Shown here: in pieces, positions 42,204-51,425 of the stretch
Position numbering within the stretch: the stretch's first letter is position 1
Layout: every line of letters starts with the position of its first letter
Assembly (NCBI RefSeq): GCF_014649775.1
Contig: NZ_BMTR01000012.1
Span: 62,001 to 126,000 of the forward strand
Direction: 5' to 3'
DNA length: 64,000 bases
Source of the DNA: Streptomyces longisporoflavus
GTDB lineage: Bacteria; Actinomycetota; Actinomycetes; Streptomycetales; Streptomycetaceae
Notes under the pieces: model-generated
What the model was told of the DNA's origin: nothing
Databases searched by the model: none
Seen by the model: only the letters and a program-made list of their open reading frames with translations
Made by a program: the position numbers and the translations under genes

Positions 42204-43607
42204 TCAGGAGGCCTTGGCCTTCTCCTCGGACCCGGCGGCGACCGGCTCGGCCTTGGCCGCGGCGGGCTTCGGCGCGGGCTTGGCGGCCTCGTAGAACTCC
42301 TCGCGAGGAGTCTCCATGGCGCCGAGCGAGACGACCTCGCGCTTGAGGAAGACCGCGAGCGTCCAGTCCGCGAAGACGCGGATCTTGCGGTTGAACGTCG
42401 GCATCGCCATGCCGTGGTACGCGCGGTGCATGTACCAGGCCAGGCGGCCCTTGAGCTTGATCTTCATCTTGCCCATGACGATCATCGCGACGCCCTTGTG
42501 CAGGCCGAGACCGGCGACCGCACCCTTGTTGGCGTGGCTGTACTCCTTCTGCGGGAAGCCCCGCATACCGGAGATCACGTTGTCGCCGAGGACCTTGGCC
42601 TGACGCAGCGCGTGCTGGGCGTTCGGCGGGCACCAGGCGTTCTCGTTGCCGGCCTTGCGGCCGACCATGTCCGGCACCTGGGCGTTGTCGCCCGCGGCCC
42701 AGATGTAGTCGGTGCCCTGGACCTGGAGGGTCGTCTGGGTGTCGACGTGGCCACGGGGGCCGAGCGGCAGACCGAAGCGGGAGAGCGCCGGGTTCGGCTT
42801 GACGCCGGCCGTCCACACGATGGTGCTGGAGTCGACCTCCAGGCCGTTGTTCAGGACCACGTGGCCGTCCACGCAGGAGTCCATGCCGGTCTTGAGGTAG
42901 ACCTCGACACCGCGGCCCTCGAGGTGCTCCTTGCCGTACTGGCCGAGCTTCGGGCCGACCTCGGGGAGGATCTTGTCCGCGACGTCGACGAGCACGAAGC
43001 GCATGTCCTCGCGCTTCACGTTGTTGTAGTACTTGGCCGCGTCGCGGGCCATGTCCTCGACCTCGCCGATGGTCTCCGCACCCGCGAAGCCACCGCCGAC
43101 GAAGACGAAGGTCAGCGCCTTGCGGCGGACCTCCTCGTCCGTCGTGGAGTCAGCCTTGTCCAGCTGCTCGAGGACGTGGTTGCGCAGGCCGATGGCCTCC
43201 TCGATGCCCTTCATGCCGATGCCCTGCTCGGCGAGGCCGGGGATCGGGAAGGTGCGGGAGACCGCGCCCATCGCGATGACCAGGTAGTCGAAAGGCAGCT
43301 CGTACGCCTCGCCCACGAGAGGGGCGACCGTGGCGACCTTGCGGTCCTGATCGATGGTGGTGACCCGGCCGGTCAGAACTTCCGCCTTGGGCAGCACGCG
43401 TCGCAGCGGGACGACGACGTGCCGAGGCGAAATGCTGCCGGCGGCGGCTTCGGGGAGGAAGGGCTGGTAGGTCATGTACGACCGGGGGTCGACGACCGTG
43501 ACGGTCGCCTCTCCGTAGCGCATCTTCTTGAGGATGCGCCGAGCTGCGTACAGGCCTACGTACCCACCGCCTACTACGAGGATCCTGGGACGCTCCGTGG
43601 TGCTCAT
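42204..43607 (-). CDS. ndh: Type II NADH dehydrogenase
   Basis: A 467-residue single-subunit FAD-dependent NADH:menaquinone oxidoreductase on the inner face of the membrane. The FAD site is ILVVGGGYVGLYAARRI. The NADH site is FVFVGGGFAGAETIGEVEDM, and IWAAGDNAQVPD binds FAD. C-terminal amphipathic or hydrophobic helices (TFNRKIRVFADWTLAVFLKR) would dock it to the membrane, followed by an Ala/Lys/Pro-rich tail. ATG 43607 has a poor ribosome site, but homology starts there. A Rex-like operator lies about 310 bp upstream. Confidence 0.93.
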   Translation of the reverse strand: MSTTERPRILVVGGGYVGLYAARRILKKMRYGEATVTVVDPRSYMTYQPFLPEAAAGSISPRHVVVPLRRVLPKAEVLTGRVTTIDQDRKVATVAPLVGEAYELPFDYLVIAMGAVSRTFPIPGLAEQGIGMKGIEEAIGLRNHVLEQLDKADSTTDEEVRRKALTFVFVGGGFAGAETIGEVEDMARDAAKYYNNVKREDMRFVLVDVADKILPEVGPKLGQYGKEHLEGRGVEVYLKTGMDSCVDGHVVLNNGLEVDSSTIVWTAGVKPNPALSRFGLPLGPRGHVDTQTTLQVQGTDYIWAAGDNAQVPDMVGRKAGNENAWCPPNAQHALRQAKVLGDNVISGMRGFPQKEYSHANKGAVAGLGLHKGVAMIVMGKMKIKLKGRLAWYMHRAYHGMAMPTFNRKIRVFADWTLAVFLKREVVSLGAMETPREEFYEAAKPAPKPAAAKAEPVAAGSEEKAKAS

Positions 43608-44005
43608 GCCATCGAGTATCCACCTGCCCGAGGGGGGTCGCTCGTGCGCCCCTTCACAAGCTTGGGTGGGCCCTCTGCTACACTTCGCCGCCCACGTGAC
43701 ACAGGCCATAGCGCCCCGGGGGAACCACGACACGACCCGAGACGTTGTGCACCCCTTGTGAGCTGCCGCTCTGGCGCCCCGGGGACAGTGGACCACTCCC
43801 CCGGTTCACGCTCCGGCCACACTCCTGAACCTTCACTGTCATGGGTCGCGAGGCCCTCAGAGGTCACATTCAGGGGCTCGGAGGCCCTGAACATCGACCA
43901 ACTGAGCCGAATTCCTTGTGAAGAACTTCACGAAGTTTCCCGACAGTAAGTCGCCGAGGGGCCTTTCGACCCCTCCACCAGCCGCTCAGACGCTACATCA
44001 CGCGC
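43608..44005. other. 398-bp gap upstream of ndh
   Basis: No convincing gene is seen. The gap holds a Rex-type operator (43916-43933) and scattered half-sites such as TTCACAAG near 43653 and CTTGTGAG near 43755. The distance implies a long ndh leader or a promoter near the operator. Confidence 0.55.
43916..43933. promoter_or_regulatory. Rex-type redox operator upstream of ndh
   Basis: TTGTGAAGAACTTCACGA matches the known Rex operator TTGTGAA-N4-TTCACAA with a single mismatch. Rex is the NAD+/NADH-sensing repressor of respiratory genes in Streptomyces. The site is between ndh and the convergent end of the ppx operon, so ndh is the only sensible target. Confidence 0.75.
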
Positions 44006-44932
44006 TCAGGCGATCGACCAGGCGATGCCGTCGAGGATGTCGTGCTCGCTGACGACGACCTCCCGCGCGCCGGTCCTGTCCATGATCGACAGCAGTACGA
44101 GAGCGCCCGACACGATGACGTCCACGCGGCCCGGATGCATCACGGGAATCGCGGCCCGCTCGTCGTGCGTCGCCCGGCTCAGGCGGTCGGCGATCTCGCT
44201 CACCTGCTCGTACGAGACGCGGGAGTGGTGGATCGCCGCGGAGTCGTACGCGTCGAGGCCGAGCGCGATCGCGGCCACCGTCGTCACCGAGCCCGCGAGC
44301 CCCACCAGAGTGCGGGCATCGCCGATCGGCACGGTCTGCTCGGCGAGGTCGAGCGCGGCCGTGATGTCGGCGCGGACGGCGTCGAGTTCGGCGGGCGCGG
44401 GCGGGTCGGTGCGGATGTGCCGCTCCGTGAGGCGTACGCAGCCGATGTCGACGGAGCGGGCGGCGCGGACCCGGTCGTCGCCGACGACGAACTCCGTCGA
44501 GCCGCCGCCGATGTCCACCACGAGGTAGGGCCTGTCGAGGTGGCCGCTGCCCGCCAGCTCCTTCGTCGCGCCCGTGAAGGAGAACTCGGCCTCCTGGTCG
44601 CCGGTGATGACCTCCGGCTCGACGCCGAGGATGTCCAGGACCCCGCGTACGAAGTCGTCGCGGTTCTCCGCGTCGCGGGAGGCGGAGGTCGCCACGAAGC
44701 GGAGGCGTTCGGCGCCGTGCTCCTTGATGACGCTCGCGTACTCGCGGCAGGCCGCGAAGGTCCGCTCCAGGGCTTCCGGGGCAAGACGGCCCGTCTTGTC
44801 CACCCCCTGGCCCAGGCGGACGATGGTCATCCTGCGGTCCAGGTCCACCAGCTCGCCGGTCGCGGGATCGGCGTCCGCCACAAGCAGGCGGATCGAGTTC
44901 GTGCCGCAGTCGACGGCTGCCACGCGAGTCAC
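44006..44932 (-). CDS. Ppx/GppA-family phosphatase
   Basis: A 308-residue exopolyphosphatase/guanosine pentaphosphate phosphatase. The ASKHA phosphate motifs are VDCGTNSIRLLV (N-terminus), VVDIGGGSTEFVVG (middle) and GLAGSVTTVAAIAL. It is the short actinobacterial form without the C-terminal HD region of Escherichia coli Ppx. It could remove the terminal phosphate of polyphosphate or of pppGpp. GTG 44932 overlaps the DUF501 stop (GTGA). It is last in eno-divIC-DUF501-ppx. Confidence 0.9.
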   Translation of the reverse strand: MTRVAAVDCGTNSIRLLVADADPATGELVDLDRRMTIVRLGQGVDKTGRLAPEALERTFAACREYASVIKEHGAERLRFVATSASRDAENRDDFVRGVLDILGVEPEVITGDQEAEFSFTGATKELAGSGHLDRPYLVVDIGGGSTEFVVGDDRVRAARSVDIGCVRLTERHIRTDPPAPAELDAVRADITAALDLAEQTVPIGDARTLVGLAGSVTTVAAIALGLDAYDSAAIHHSRVSYEQVSEIADRLSRATHDERAAIPVMHPGRVDVIVSGALVLLSIMDRTGAREVVVSEHDILDGIAWSIA

Positions 44933-45465
44933 TTGGCGGGCTCCTTGTCGGCGCACGGCGTGACGCACGGGCCCTTGGCCCACCACTCCGGCAGCATCGC
45001 GATCGCCTCGTCGCCCAGGGGGTTCACGCCGGGGCCCGCGGCCAGGGAGTGGCCGACCAGGACGTGCAGGCACTTCACGCGGTCCGGCATGCCGCCCGCG
45101 CTCGGGAAGCCCTCCAGGACCTCGATGGCGTCACGGCGCGCGATGTAGTCCTCGTGCGCCTCGCGGTACGCCGCGGCCAGCTCGGGGTCCGTCTTCAGCC
45201 GCTCCGACATCTCCTTCATGACGCCGTTGGCCTCAAGGGTGCCGATCGCGGAAGCGGCCCGCGGGCACGTCAGGTAGTACGTCGTCGGGAACGGCGTCCC
45301 GTCCGGCAGGCGCGGCGCCGTCTCGACGACGTCCGGCTGCCCGCACGGGCAGCGGTGGGCGATGGCCCGCAGGCCGCGCGGCGGACGGCCGAGCTGCTGC
45401 TTGAAGGCCTCGACGTCGGCGTCGGTGGGCTCGGTGCGCGGGGTGGTGGGCGGGGGCGTTTCCAT
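44929..45465 (-). CDS. DUF501 protein
   Basis: A 178-residue protein with the DUF501 layout: FKQQLGRPPRGLRAIAHRCP, CGQPDVVETAPRLPDGTPFP, TTYYLTCPRAASAIGTLEA and KCLHVLVGHSLAAGPGVNPL. Conserved Cys residues (HRCPCG, TCP, KCLH, PCVTPC) suggest metal binding, though this is not shown. DUF501 genes sit between divIC and ppx in most actinobacteria. The function is unknown. ATG 45465; the ribosome site is weak. Confidence 0.88.
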   Translation of the reverse strand: METPPPTTPRTEPTDADVEAFKQQLGRPPRGLRAIAHRCPCGQPDVVETAPRLPDGTPFPTTYYLTCPRAASAIGTLEANGVMKEMSERLKTDPELAAAYREAHEDYIARRDAIEVLEGFPSAGGMPDRVKCLHVLVGHSLAAGPGVNPLGDEAIAMLPEWWAKGPCVTPCADKEPAK

Positions 45466-45503
45466 GCCTGTCTTTCGATCGGTTCCGTAGAGGTGCTGCT
45501 GAA

Positions 45504-45986
45504 TCAGTCGTCGTCGGCCGGGCGGTCGGCCTTGTCGACGCCGTCCCAGACGTTCGAGTACCAGGGCCTGGCGGCGGCCCCCTGGTCGGTCCGCTTCTTG
45601 TCCGCCGCCGCGGGATCGATCACCGTATAGCCGGTCTCGCCCGGCATCACGTAGTGCAGCCGGTCCCGGATGCGCTGCTCCGCGTACGCGTCGTCCCGCC
45701 AGCGGGCCTTCTCGTCCTTCAGCCTCTCGACGTGCTCGCGCCGCTCGGCCTGTTCCTTGCGCTGGTCGGCGATCTCCGCGCGCTGGGAGACGTACTGCCT
45801 TATCGGGTACGCGAGCGCGACGACCAGCGAGCAGAGCACGAGCGCGAGCAGCGCCGCGCGGCCCGTGAGCCGGGAGCGGCGCGCCTGGCGCTTGGTCTGG
45901 GAGCGGTAGACACGCTCCGCGGTCTGCTCGCCGAGCAGCCGCAGCCTGGTCGCGGTGGAGAACCGGTCGCGGTCCTTCACGGCCAT
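45504..45986 (-). CDS. divIC: Septum formation initiator (DivIC/FtsB family)
   Basis: A 160-residue bitopic division protein. A basic cytosolic N-terminus is followed by one membrane helix (GRAALLALVLCSLVVALAYP) and a coiled coil (AEIADQRKEQAERREHVERL). A conserved RIRDRLHYVMPGETGYTVID segment then leads to a Lys/Asp-rich tail. FtsB/DivIC works with FtsL and FtsQ/DivIB at the septum; in Streptomyces it is needed for sporulation septa. ATG 45986 has GGAGG upstream. It lies 101 bp after eno and 38 bp before DUF501. Confidence 0.9.
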   Translation of the reverse strand: MAVKDRDRFSTATRLRLLGEQTAERVYRSQTKRQARRSRLTGRAALLALVLCSLVVALAYPIRQYVSQRAEIADQRKEQAERREHVERLKDEKARWRDDAYAEQRIRDRLHYVMPGETGYTVIDPAAADKKRTDQGAAARPWYSNVWDGVDKADRPADDD

Positions 45987-46087
45987 GTGTGCCGCCTCCC
46001 CGATACGTACGAACGTCCCCGCACACGGTACGGGACCGAGTACGGGGACGTACGTATCTACTCAGCGGAGCCGAGGACGCGCGATGT

Positions 46088-47368
<1,281 letters not shown>

Positions 47369-47698
47369 GAGCATCTCCTTCTGGGATGTGACGCGGGTAC
47401 GCGAGGCGTTGGCCTCGCGGACACGAGCCTAACCGGCTCCCGGACAACAGCCAGCCGACCGACCGTCCTGTGGACAAACCGAGAGCAAAATGTTTACGAA
47501 CGGAACAAACATACCCCGCCCCGGTGCGTACGGGGGATACGCGCACCGGGGCGGGGTGGACCCGTGGGGACGGGGTGTGCGCCCGAAGGGGCGCGGGGAA
47601 CTGCGCGACAAACCACGAGGCGCCCGCGGACAACAAGATCCGCGAGGCGCCCCCGCCAGTGACCGGCTCAGGGCCGGCGACTGGCTCAGGGCCGACGA
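47369..47698. other. Gap between eno and rpfA with repeat R2
   Basis: A 330-bp gap with no gene. It holds the eno leader and an A+T-richer promoter-like stretch near 47480-47510. Repeat R2 lies at 47582-47617. A short duplicated GGCTCAGGGCC motif is present near 47667-47692, close to the rpfA stop. Confidence 0.5.
47582..47617. repeat. Dispersed repeat R2, intergenic copy
   Basis: CCCGAAGGGGCGCGGGGAAC then TGCGCGACAAACCAC. Almost identical to 38014-38050 in the other orientation. The GC-rich inverted core may also act as a terminator for rpfA. Confidence 0.8.
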
Positions 47699-48406
47699 CT
47701 AGCTCAGGTGGAGCTGCTGGCCGGGGTAGATCATGTCGGCGTTGTCGATGATGTCGCCGTTGAGCTTGTACACCTTGTGCCAGCCGCCCTTGACCTTCTC
47801 GGCCGAGGCGATCTTGGAGAGGGTGTCGCCCTTCTTGACCTTGTACTCGCCGTCGCCCTTCTTGACCGTCTTGCCGGTCGGGGTCTCGACGGTCTTCTTG
47901 GACTCGGTCTTGGGCGCCTCGGCCTTGGGAGCGGCCTTCTGCTGCGGCTGCTCCGTCTGCGGCGTGGGCTGGCTCTTGGGCTGCTCCTGAGTCTGCTGCG
48001 GGGCGCTCTCCTGCGCACCGCCACCCTCGTTGGAGGCGCTCGACAGGCCGACGCCGCAGCTCGGCCAGGCACCCTTGCCCTGACCCGCGAGAACCTTCTC
48101 GCCGATCTCGATCTGCTGGGCCTTGGAGGCCTTGTCGGCGGTGGGCGCGTACTTCGTGCCGCCGTACGCGGCCCAGGTGGACGACGAGAACTGCAGGCCG
48201 CCCGTGTAGCCGTTGCCGGTGTTGATCGACCAGTTGCCGCCCGACTCGCACTGCGCGACGGCGTCCCACTCGGAGTTCGTGGCGGCGGAGGCCTGGCCGG
48301 CCGCCATCAGCGGGGCTGCGACCGCGACACCGGTGACGCCGGCGAGCGTGGCGACACGGGTGGCCTTGGACGGGCGGCGGTGCTTGCCCTTGCTGGAAAA
48401 CAGCAT
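47699..48406 (-). CDS. rpfA: Resuscitation-promoting factor with LysM domain (RpfA-like)
   Basis: A 235-residue secreted muralytic enzyme. The signal peptide ends near residue 41 (GQASA). The Rpf lysozyme-like domain is residues about 43-118 (EWDAVAQCESGGNWS with catalytic Glu54, then GYTGGLQFSSSTWAAYGG). A Gln/Pro/Lys-rich linker follows, then a C-terminal LysM (YKVKKGDTLSKIASAEKVKG) that binds peptidoglycan. It cuts wall glycan during spore germination. Its leader contains a ydaO-type c-di-AMP riboswitch, which explains its regulation. ATG 48406. Confidence 0.93.
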   Translation of the reverse strand: MLFSSKGKHRRPSKATRVATLAGVTGVAVAAPLMAAGQASAATNSEWDAVAQCESGGNWSINTGNGYTGGLQFSSSTWAAYGGTKYAPTADKASKAQQIEIGEKVLAGQGKGAWPSCGVGLSSASNEGGGAQESAPQQTQEQPKSQPTPQTEQPQQKAAPKAEAPKTESKKTVETPTGKTVKKGDGEYKVKKGDTLSKIASAEKVKGGWHKVYKLNGDIIDNADMIYPGQQLHLS

Positions 48407-48417
48407 GAGTGATCCCC

Positions 48418-48608
48418 TCACCGACGCCTGCGAGGTGAGCTGTCGGGTTCGGGCCGATGAAGTTGCCCGGCCGCACTCCGTTGAGTGCGACTTAACCCCT
48501 AGCCGTTCCCGTCCGTCTCCCCGCCTCGCTCTCGCGAGGCCGTTCAACGGCCGGGCCCGGCGGAAACCTTGGGTCCCCCGCTCCTGCCTACGGCGCTTGC
48601 GCGACGAC
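48418..48608 (-). promoter_or_regulatory. ydaO-type (c-di-AMP) riboswitch in rpfA leader
   Basis: The minus strand shows conserved blocks in order: GGAGCGGGGGACCCA near 48570-48585, GGCTAGGGGTTAAG near 48493-48505, GGCCCGAACCCGACAGC near 48440-48456 and CTCACCTCGCAGGCGTCGG near 48420-48440. It ends about 15 bases before the rpfA start. These are the hallmark strands of the ydaO motif. Boundaries are approximate. c-di-AMP binding normally turns such genes off. The 48609-48786 remainder shows no gene. Confidence 0.85.
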
Positions 48609-48786
48609 TGTTCCCGAACGGCCGTTGGCAGGACTCGGCGTACCGACCGGCGGGGCCCGCTGTGGCGAGCGGTCACGACCGTAGGCATGCCGACGGCCGA
48701 ATTCCAAAGACGATCAGGGCTTCTGAGACCCATGTCTCACTTGCGCCAATTGGGACAACAAGCGCAAAGCGACTCGCCAACTACCC

Positions 48787-49797
48787 CTACTTTTCGCCCA
48801 AATCGAGGCTCTGACCGGGAAGGATGAGGTCGGGGTCGGAGCCGACCGACTCCTCGTTCTCGGCGTACAGCTCGGTCCACCCGCCCTTCACGTCCAAGTC
48901 GTCGGCGATGGCCCAGAGGTTGTCCCCGGAGCGGACCGTGTACGTCCCCTCGGAGCCGTTCTCCTGACGCTCGTCGCCCCGGGAGGCATGCCGGCCCGAA
49001 CCCTCGCGAGAGGCGCCGTCTGACGCCTCGTCGTCCGCGCTGCCGCCGCGGTGGCGGCCCGCGCCGTCGTCGGCGGAGGGGGCGGGGTCGGGGTCGGGGT
49101 CGGACGAAGTGGCATCGTCACGCCCGGACTTGGCGGAGTCATCCGACGCGCCCGACTTGCCCGACTCGTCGTGATTCTTGTCTCGCGACTTGTCCGAAGA
49201 CTCGGCGTTGTCGGTGCTGTCGGTGCTGTCGGAGGGGTCGGCCGACTCGCTCGGCGACGTGCTCGGTTCGTCCGACTCCTTCGACCCGCCGGACTTCGCC
49301 GAGTCCGATGAATCAGGTGAATCAGGCGCATCAGGTGAATCAGACGAACCCGAGGACTCCGAGGCTTCGTCGGAAGGCACCGTGGTGATCGGCGCACCCG
49401 GATCGACGTCGGCGGCGGCGCCGTCCTGGGTAAGACCGGCGATCGGTGCACAGCTCGGCCAGGCCTTGGGGCCCTGGTCGTCAAGAACCGCCTCGGCGAC
49501 GGATATCTGCTGCGAGCGGCTGGCCTGGTCGGCGCTCGGCGCGTAGTCGAGGCCCCCGTAGTTCTCCCATGCCTCCTGCGAGAGCTGGAGCCCGCCGTAG
49601 TAGCCGTTACCCTCGTCCGCGCTCCAGGCTCCGCCGCTCTCGCACTCCGCCAGCTTGTCCCACGTGGCGGTGGACGCCGCGCTCGCGCTGGTGGCGCCGA
49701 GCAGCGGGATGGCGATCGCGGATCCCGCGACTCCTGCCGCGACGATCAGGGCCGGGGCCTGGCGGGGGCGTCGGTGACGACCATTGCCGGAGAGCAT
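48787..49797 (-). CDS. rpfB: Resuscitation-promoting factor with Ser/Asp-rich linker and LysM (RpfB-like)
   Basis: A 336-residue secreted paralogue of the adjacent Rpf. The signal peptide ends at SASA (residue 40). The Rpf domain is residues about 42-115 (WDKLAECESGGAWSADEGNG, catalytic Glu53). A linker of about 150 residues is strongly acidic and Ser/Asp/Pro-rich (SDSPDAPDSPDSSDSAKS), unlike the other copy. The C-terminal LysM is YTVRSGDNLWAIADDLDVKG. The linker probably spans the wall. I see no ydaO motif upstream, so control differs from rpfA. Symbol by position; ATG 49797. Confidence 0.9.
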   Translation of the reverse strand: MLSGNGRHRRPRQAPALIVAAGVAGSAIAIPLLGATSASAASTATWDKLAECESGGAWSADEGNGYYGGLQLSQEAWENYGGLDYAPSADQASRSQQISVAEAVLDDQGPKAWPSCAPIAGLTQDGAAADVDPGAPITTVPSDEASESSGSSDSPDAPDSPDSSDSAKSGGSKESDEPSTSPSESADPSDSTDSTDNAESSDKSRDKNHDESGKSGASDDSAKSGRDDATSSDPDPDPAPSADDGAGRHRGGSADDEASDGASREGSGRHASRGDERQENGSEGTYTVRSGDNLWAIADDLDVKGGWTELYAENEESVGSDPDLILPGQSLDLGEK

Positions 49798-49960
49798 GCG
49801 GTTGCCTTTCGCGTGACTGGAGCGACGACTGCGGCACGGGATGCCGAGTCGTCGGTGAACGTAGCGGCAGTCGAACGCTTGTCACAAGTCGATGCAGCGG
49901 AGATCACGTGAAAGTCACAGTCTTGACGGCATGTCAGCTGGACGGCGTCACAGACGTCTG

Positions 49961-51292
49961 CTATTTGCTCCGCTGTGCGGGTGCGAACTCCACGGGAAGC
50001 GTGCGAAGTCCACGCATGATGAGCCCTCCGCGCCACCGCAAATCACCAGGTTCCGCCGCGAGTCGCAGGTCAGGGAGGCGCCGCAGCAAGGTCGCGAGGG
50101 CGGTCTGTCCTTCCAGCCTGGCGAGCGGAGCACCGAGACAGTAATGAATGCCATGGCCGTAGCCGAGGTGCTGGTTGTCGCGGCGAGAGAGGTCGAGCGT
50201 GTCCGGATACCGGAAACGCTCCGGGTCGCGATCGGCGGCGGCGAGGACGACGAGGACGGGGTCGCCGGCGGCGATGTCCTCCCCTCCGACGGTCAGCGGC
50301 TCGGTGGCGTACCGCCAGGTGGCGAGTTCGACGGGACCGTCGAAGCGGAGGAGTTCCTCGATGCCGGTCTCCAGGAGGCCGGTGTCGCCGCTCTTGAGGG
50401 AGTCCTGGAGGCGCTCGCGCTGTTCGGGGTGGGTGAGGAGGGCGTAGGTGCCGTTGCCGATGAGGTTGACGGTCGTCTCGAAGCCGGCGAAAAGGAGGAT
50501 GAAGGCCATCGCGGCGGCCTCGTTCTCGGTGAGGTGCTCGCCGTGGTCGGAGGCACGGATGAGTCCGGAGATGAGGTCGTCACCGGGTTCGAGGCGCTTG
50601 CGGTGGATCAGCTCGGCGAGGTAGCCGCGCATCTTCTTCACCGACCGGGCGACGCCGCCCCTCGGCCCGCCCCCGTGACGAATCATCATCCCCGCCCAGT
50701 CGCGGAAGTCGTCCTGATCCTCGCGGGGCACCCCGAGCAGGTCGCAGATGGCGTAAATGGGGAGCGGAAAGGCGAAGTCGTGGATGAGGTCGGCCTGCCC
50801 CTTCTCCGCGAACTGGTCGATCAGCCGGTCGGTCAGCTCCTGCACGCGGGGCGCGAACTCGGCGACGCGGCGGGGAGTGAAGGCCTTGGAGACGAGGCGG
50901 CGCAGCCGGGTGTGGTCCGGCGGGTCGATGTTGAGCAGATGCGTCATGAGGTTGGCGCTGCGCTCGCCGGGGATGCCGGTCTTGCTCTTCGCGTGCGCGG
51001 GCTGGCCGTGATGGGCCGGGTTCTTGCTGAGCCGCGGATCGGCGAGAGCCTGCTTGGCGTCGCCGTACCGGGTGACCAGCCAGGCCTCCACACCGCTGGG
51101 CAGCCGCGTCTTGCGCACGGGCGCGTGCTCGCGGAGCCAGGCGTAGGCGGGGTAGGGGTCGGTGGCGAACTCCCACGAGAAGAGCTCGGGTACTGGCCCC
51201 TTGGCCTCGGGCGCGGGGTCGTGCGGTCCTGCGGGGCAGGCTGCGGGGGTGTTCCCGGCGTGCCCTGCGGGGGCTGGTGGCTGGTCTTGCAT
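49961..51292 (-). CDS. Cytochrome P450 (CYP107 family-like)
   Basis: A 443-residue soluble bacterial P450. The I-helix oxygen site is ILLFAGFETTVNL, the ExxR is in GIEELLRFDGPVE, and the haem loop GYGHGIHYCLGAPLARLEG has Cys385. The first roughly 40 residues are Pro/Ala/Gly-rich. ATG 51292 is used, but the ribosome site is unclear and the frame is open upstream through the R1 repeat. In the equivalent place S. coelicolor has CYP107U1, which I recall being linked to sporulation; that identity is unverified. The substrate is unknown. Ferredoxin genes are not adjacent. Confidence 0.9.
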   Translation of the reverse strand: MQDQPPAPAGHAGNTPAACPAGPHDPAPEAKGPVPELFSWEFATDPYPAYAWLREHAPVRKTRLPSGVEAWLVTRYGDAKQALADPRLSKNPAHHGQPAHAKSKTGIPGERSANLMTHLLNIDPPDHTRLRRLVSKAFTPRRVAEFAPRVQELTDRLIDQFAEKGQADLIHDFAFPLPIYAICDLLGVPREDQDDFRDWAGMMIRHGGGPRGGVARSVKKMRGYLAELIHRKRLEPGDDLISGLIRASDHGEHLTENEAAAMAFILLFAGFETTVNLIGNGTYALLTHPEQRERLQDSLKSGDTGLLETGIEELLRFDGPVELATWRYATEPLTVGGEDIAAGDPVLVVLAAADRDPERFRYPDTLDLSRRDNQHLGYGHGIHYCLGAPLARLEGQTALATLLRRLPDLRLAAEPGDLRWRGGLIMRGLRTLPVEFAPAQRSK

Positions 51293-51340
51293 GGGGTCGA
51301 CGTTATCCCGGCTTTTTACTGGCCCCTGGGCCTTGGTTGC

Positions 51341-51390
51341 CGTCATCACCGGCTCCGCCGGGTTCGTCCTCAAACGCCGGACGGGCTGGA
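51341..51390. repeat. Dispersed intergenic repeat R1, copy 2
   Basis: Matches 6291-6340 at 48 of 50 positions in the same orientation. It lies between mazG and the P450 gene, just upstream of the P450 start. Confidence 0.85.
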
Positions 51391-51425
51391 ACGGCGAGTG
51401 GACCGGAAACCCGCGGCCGGGGCCC

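Noticed and set aside
47374..47374. ATG 47374 as the enolase start
   Set aside because: It directly abuts the AAGGAG site with no spacer. GTG 47368 is six bases away and matches the N-terminus known for Streptomyces enolase.
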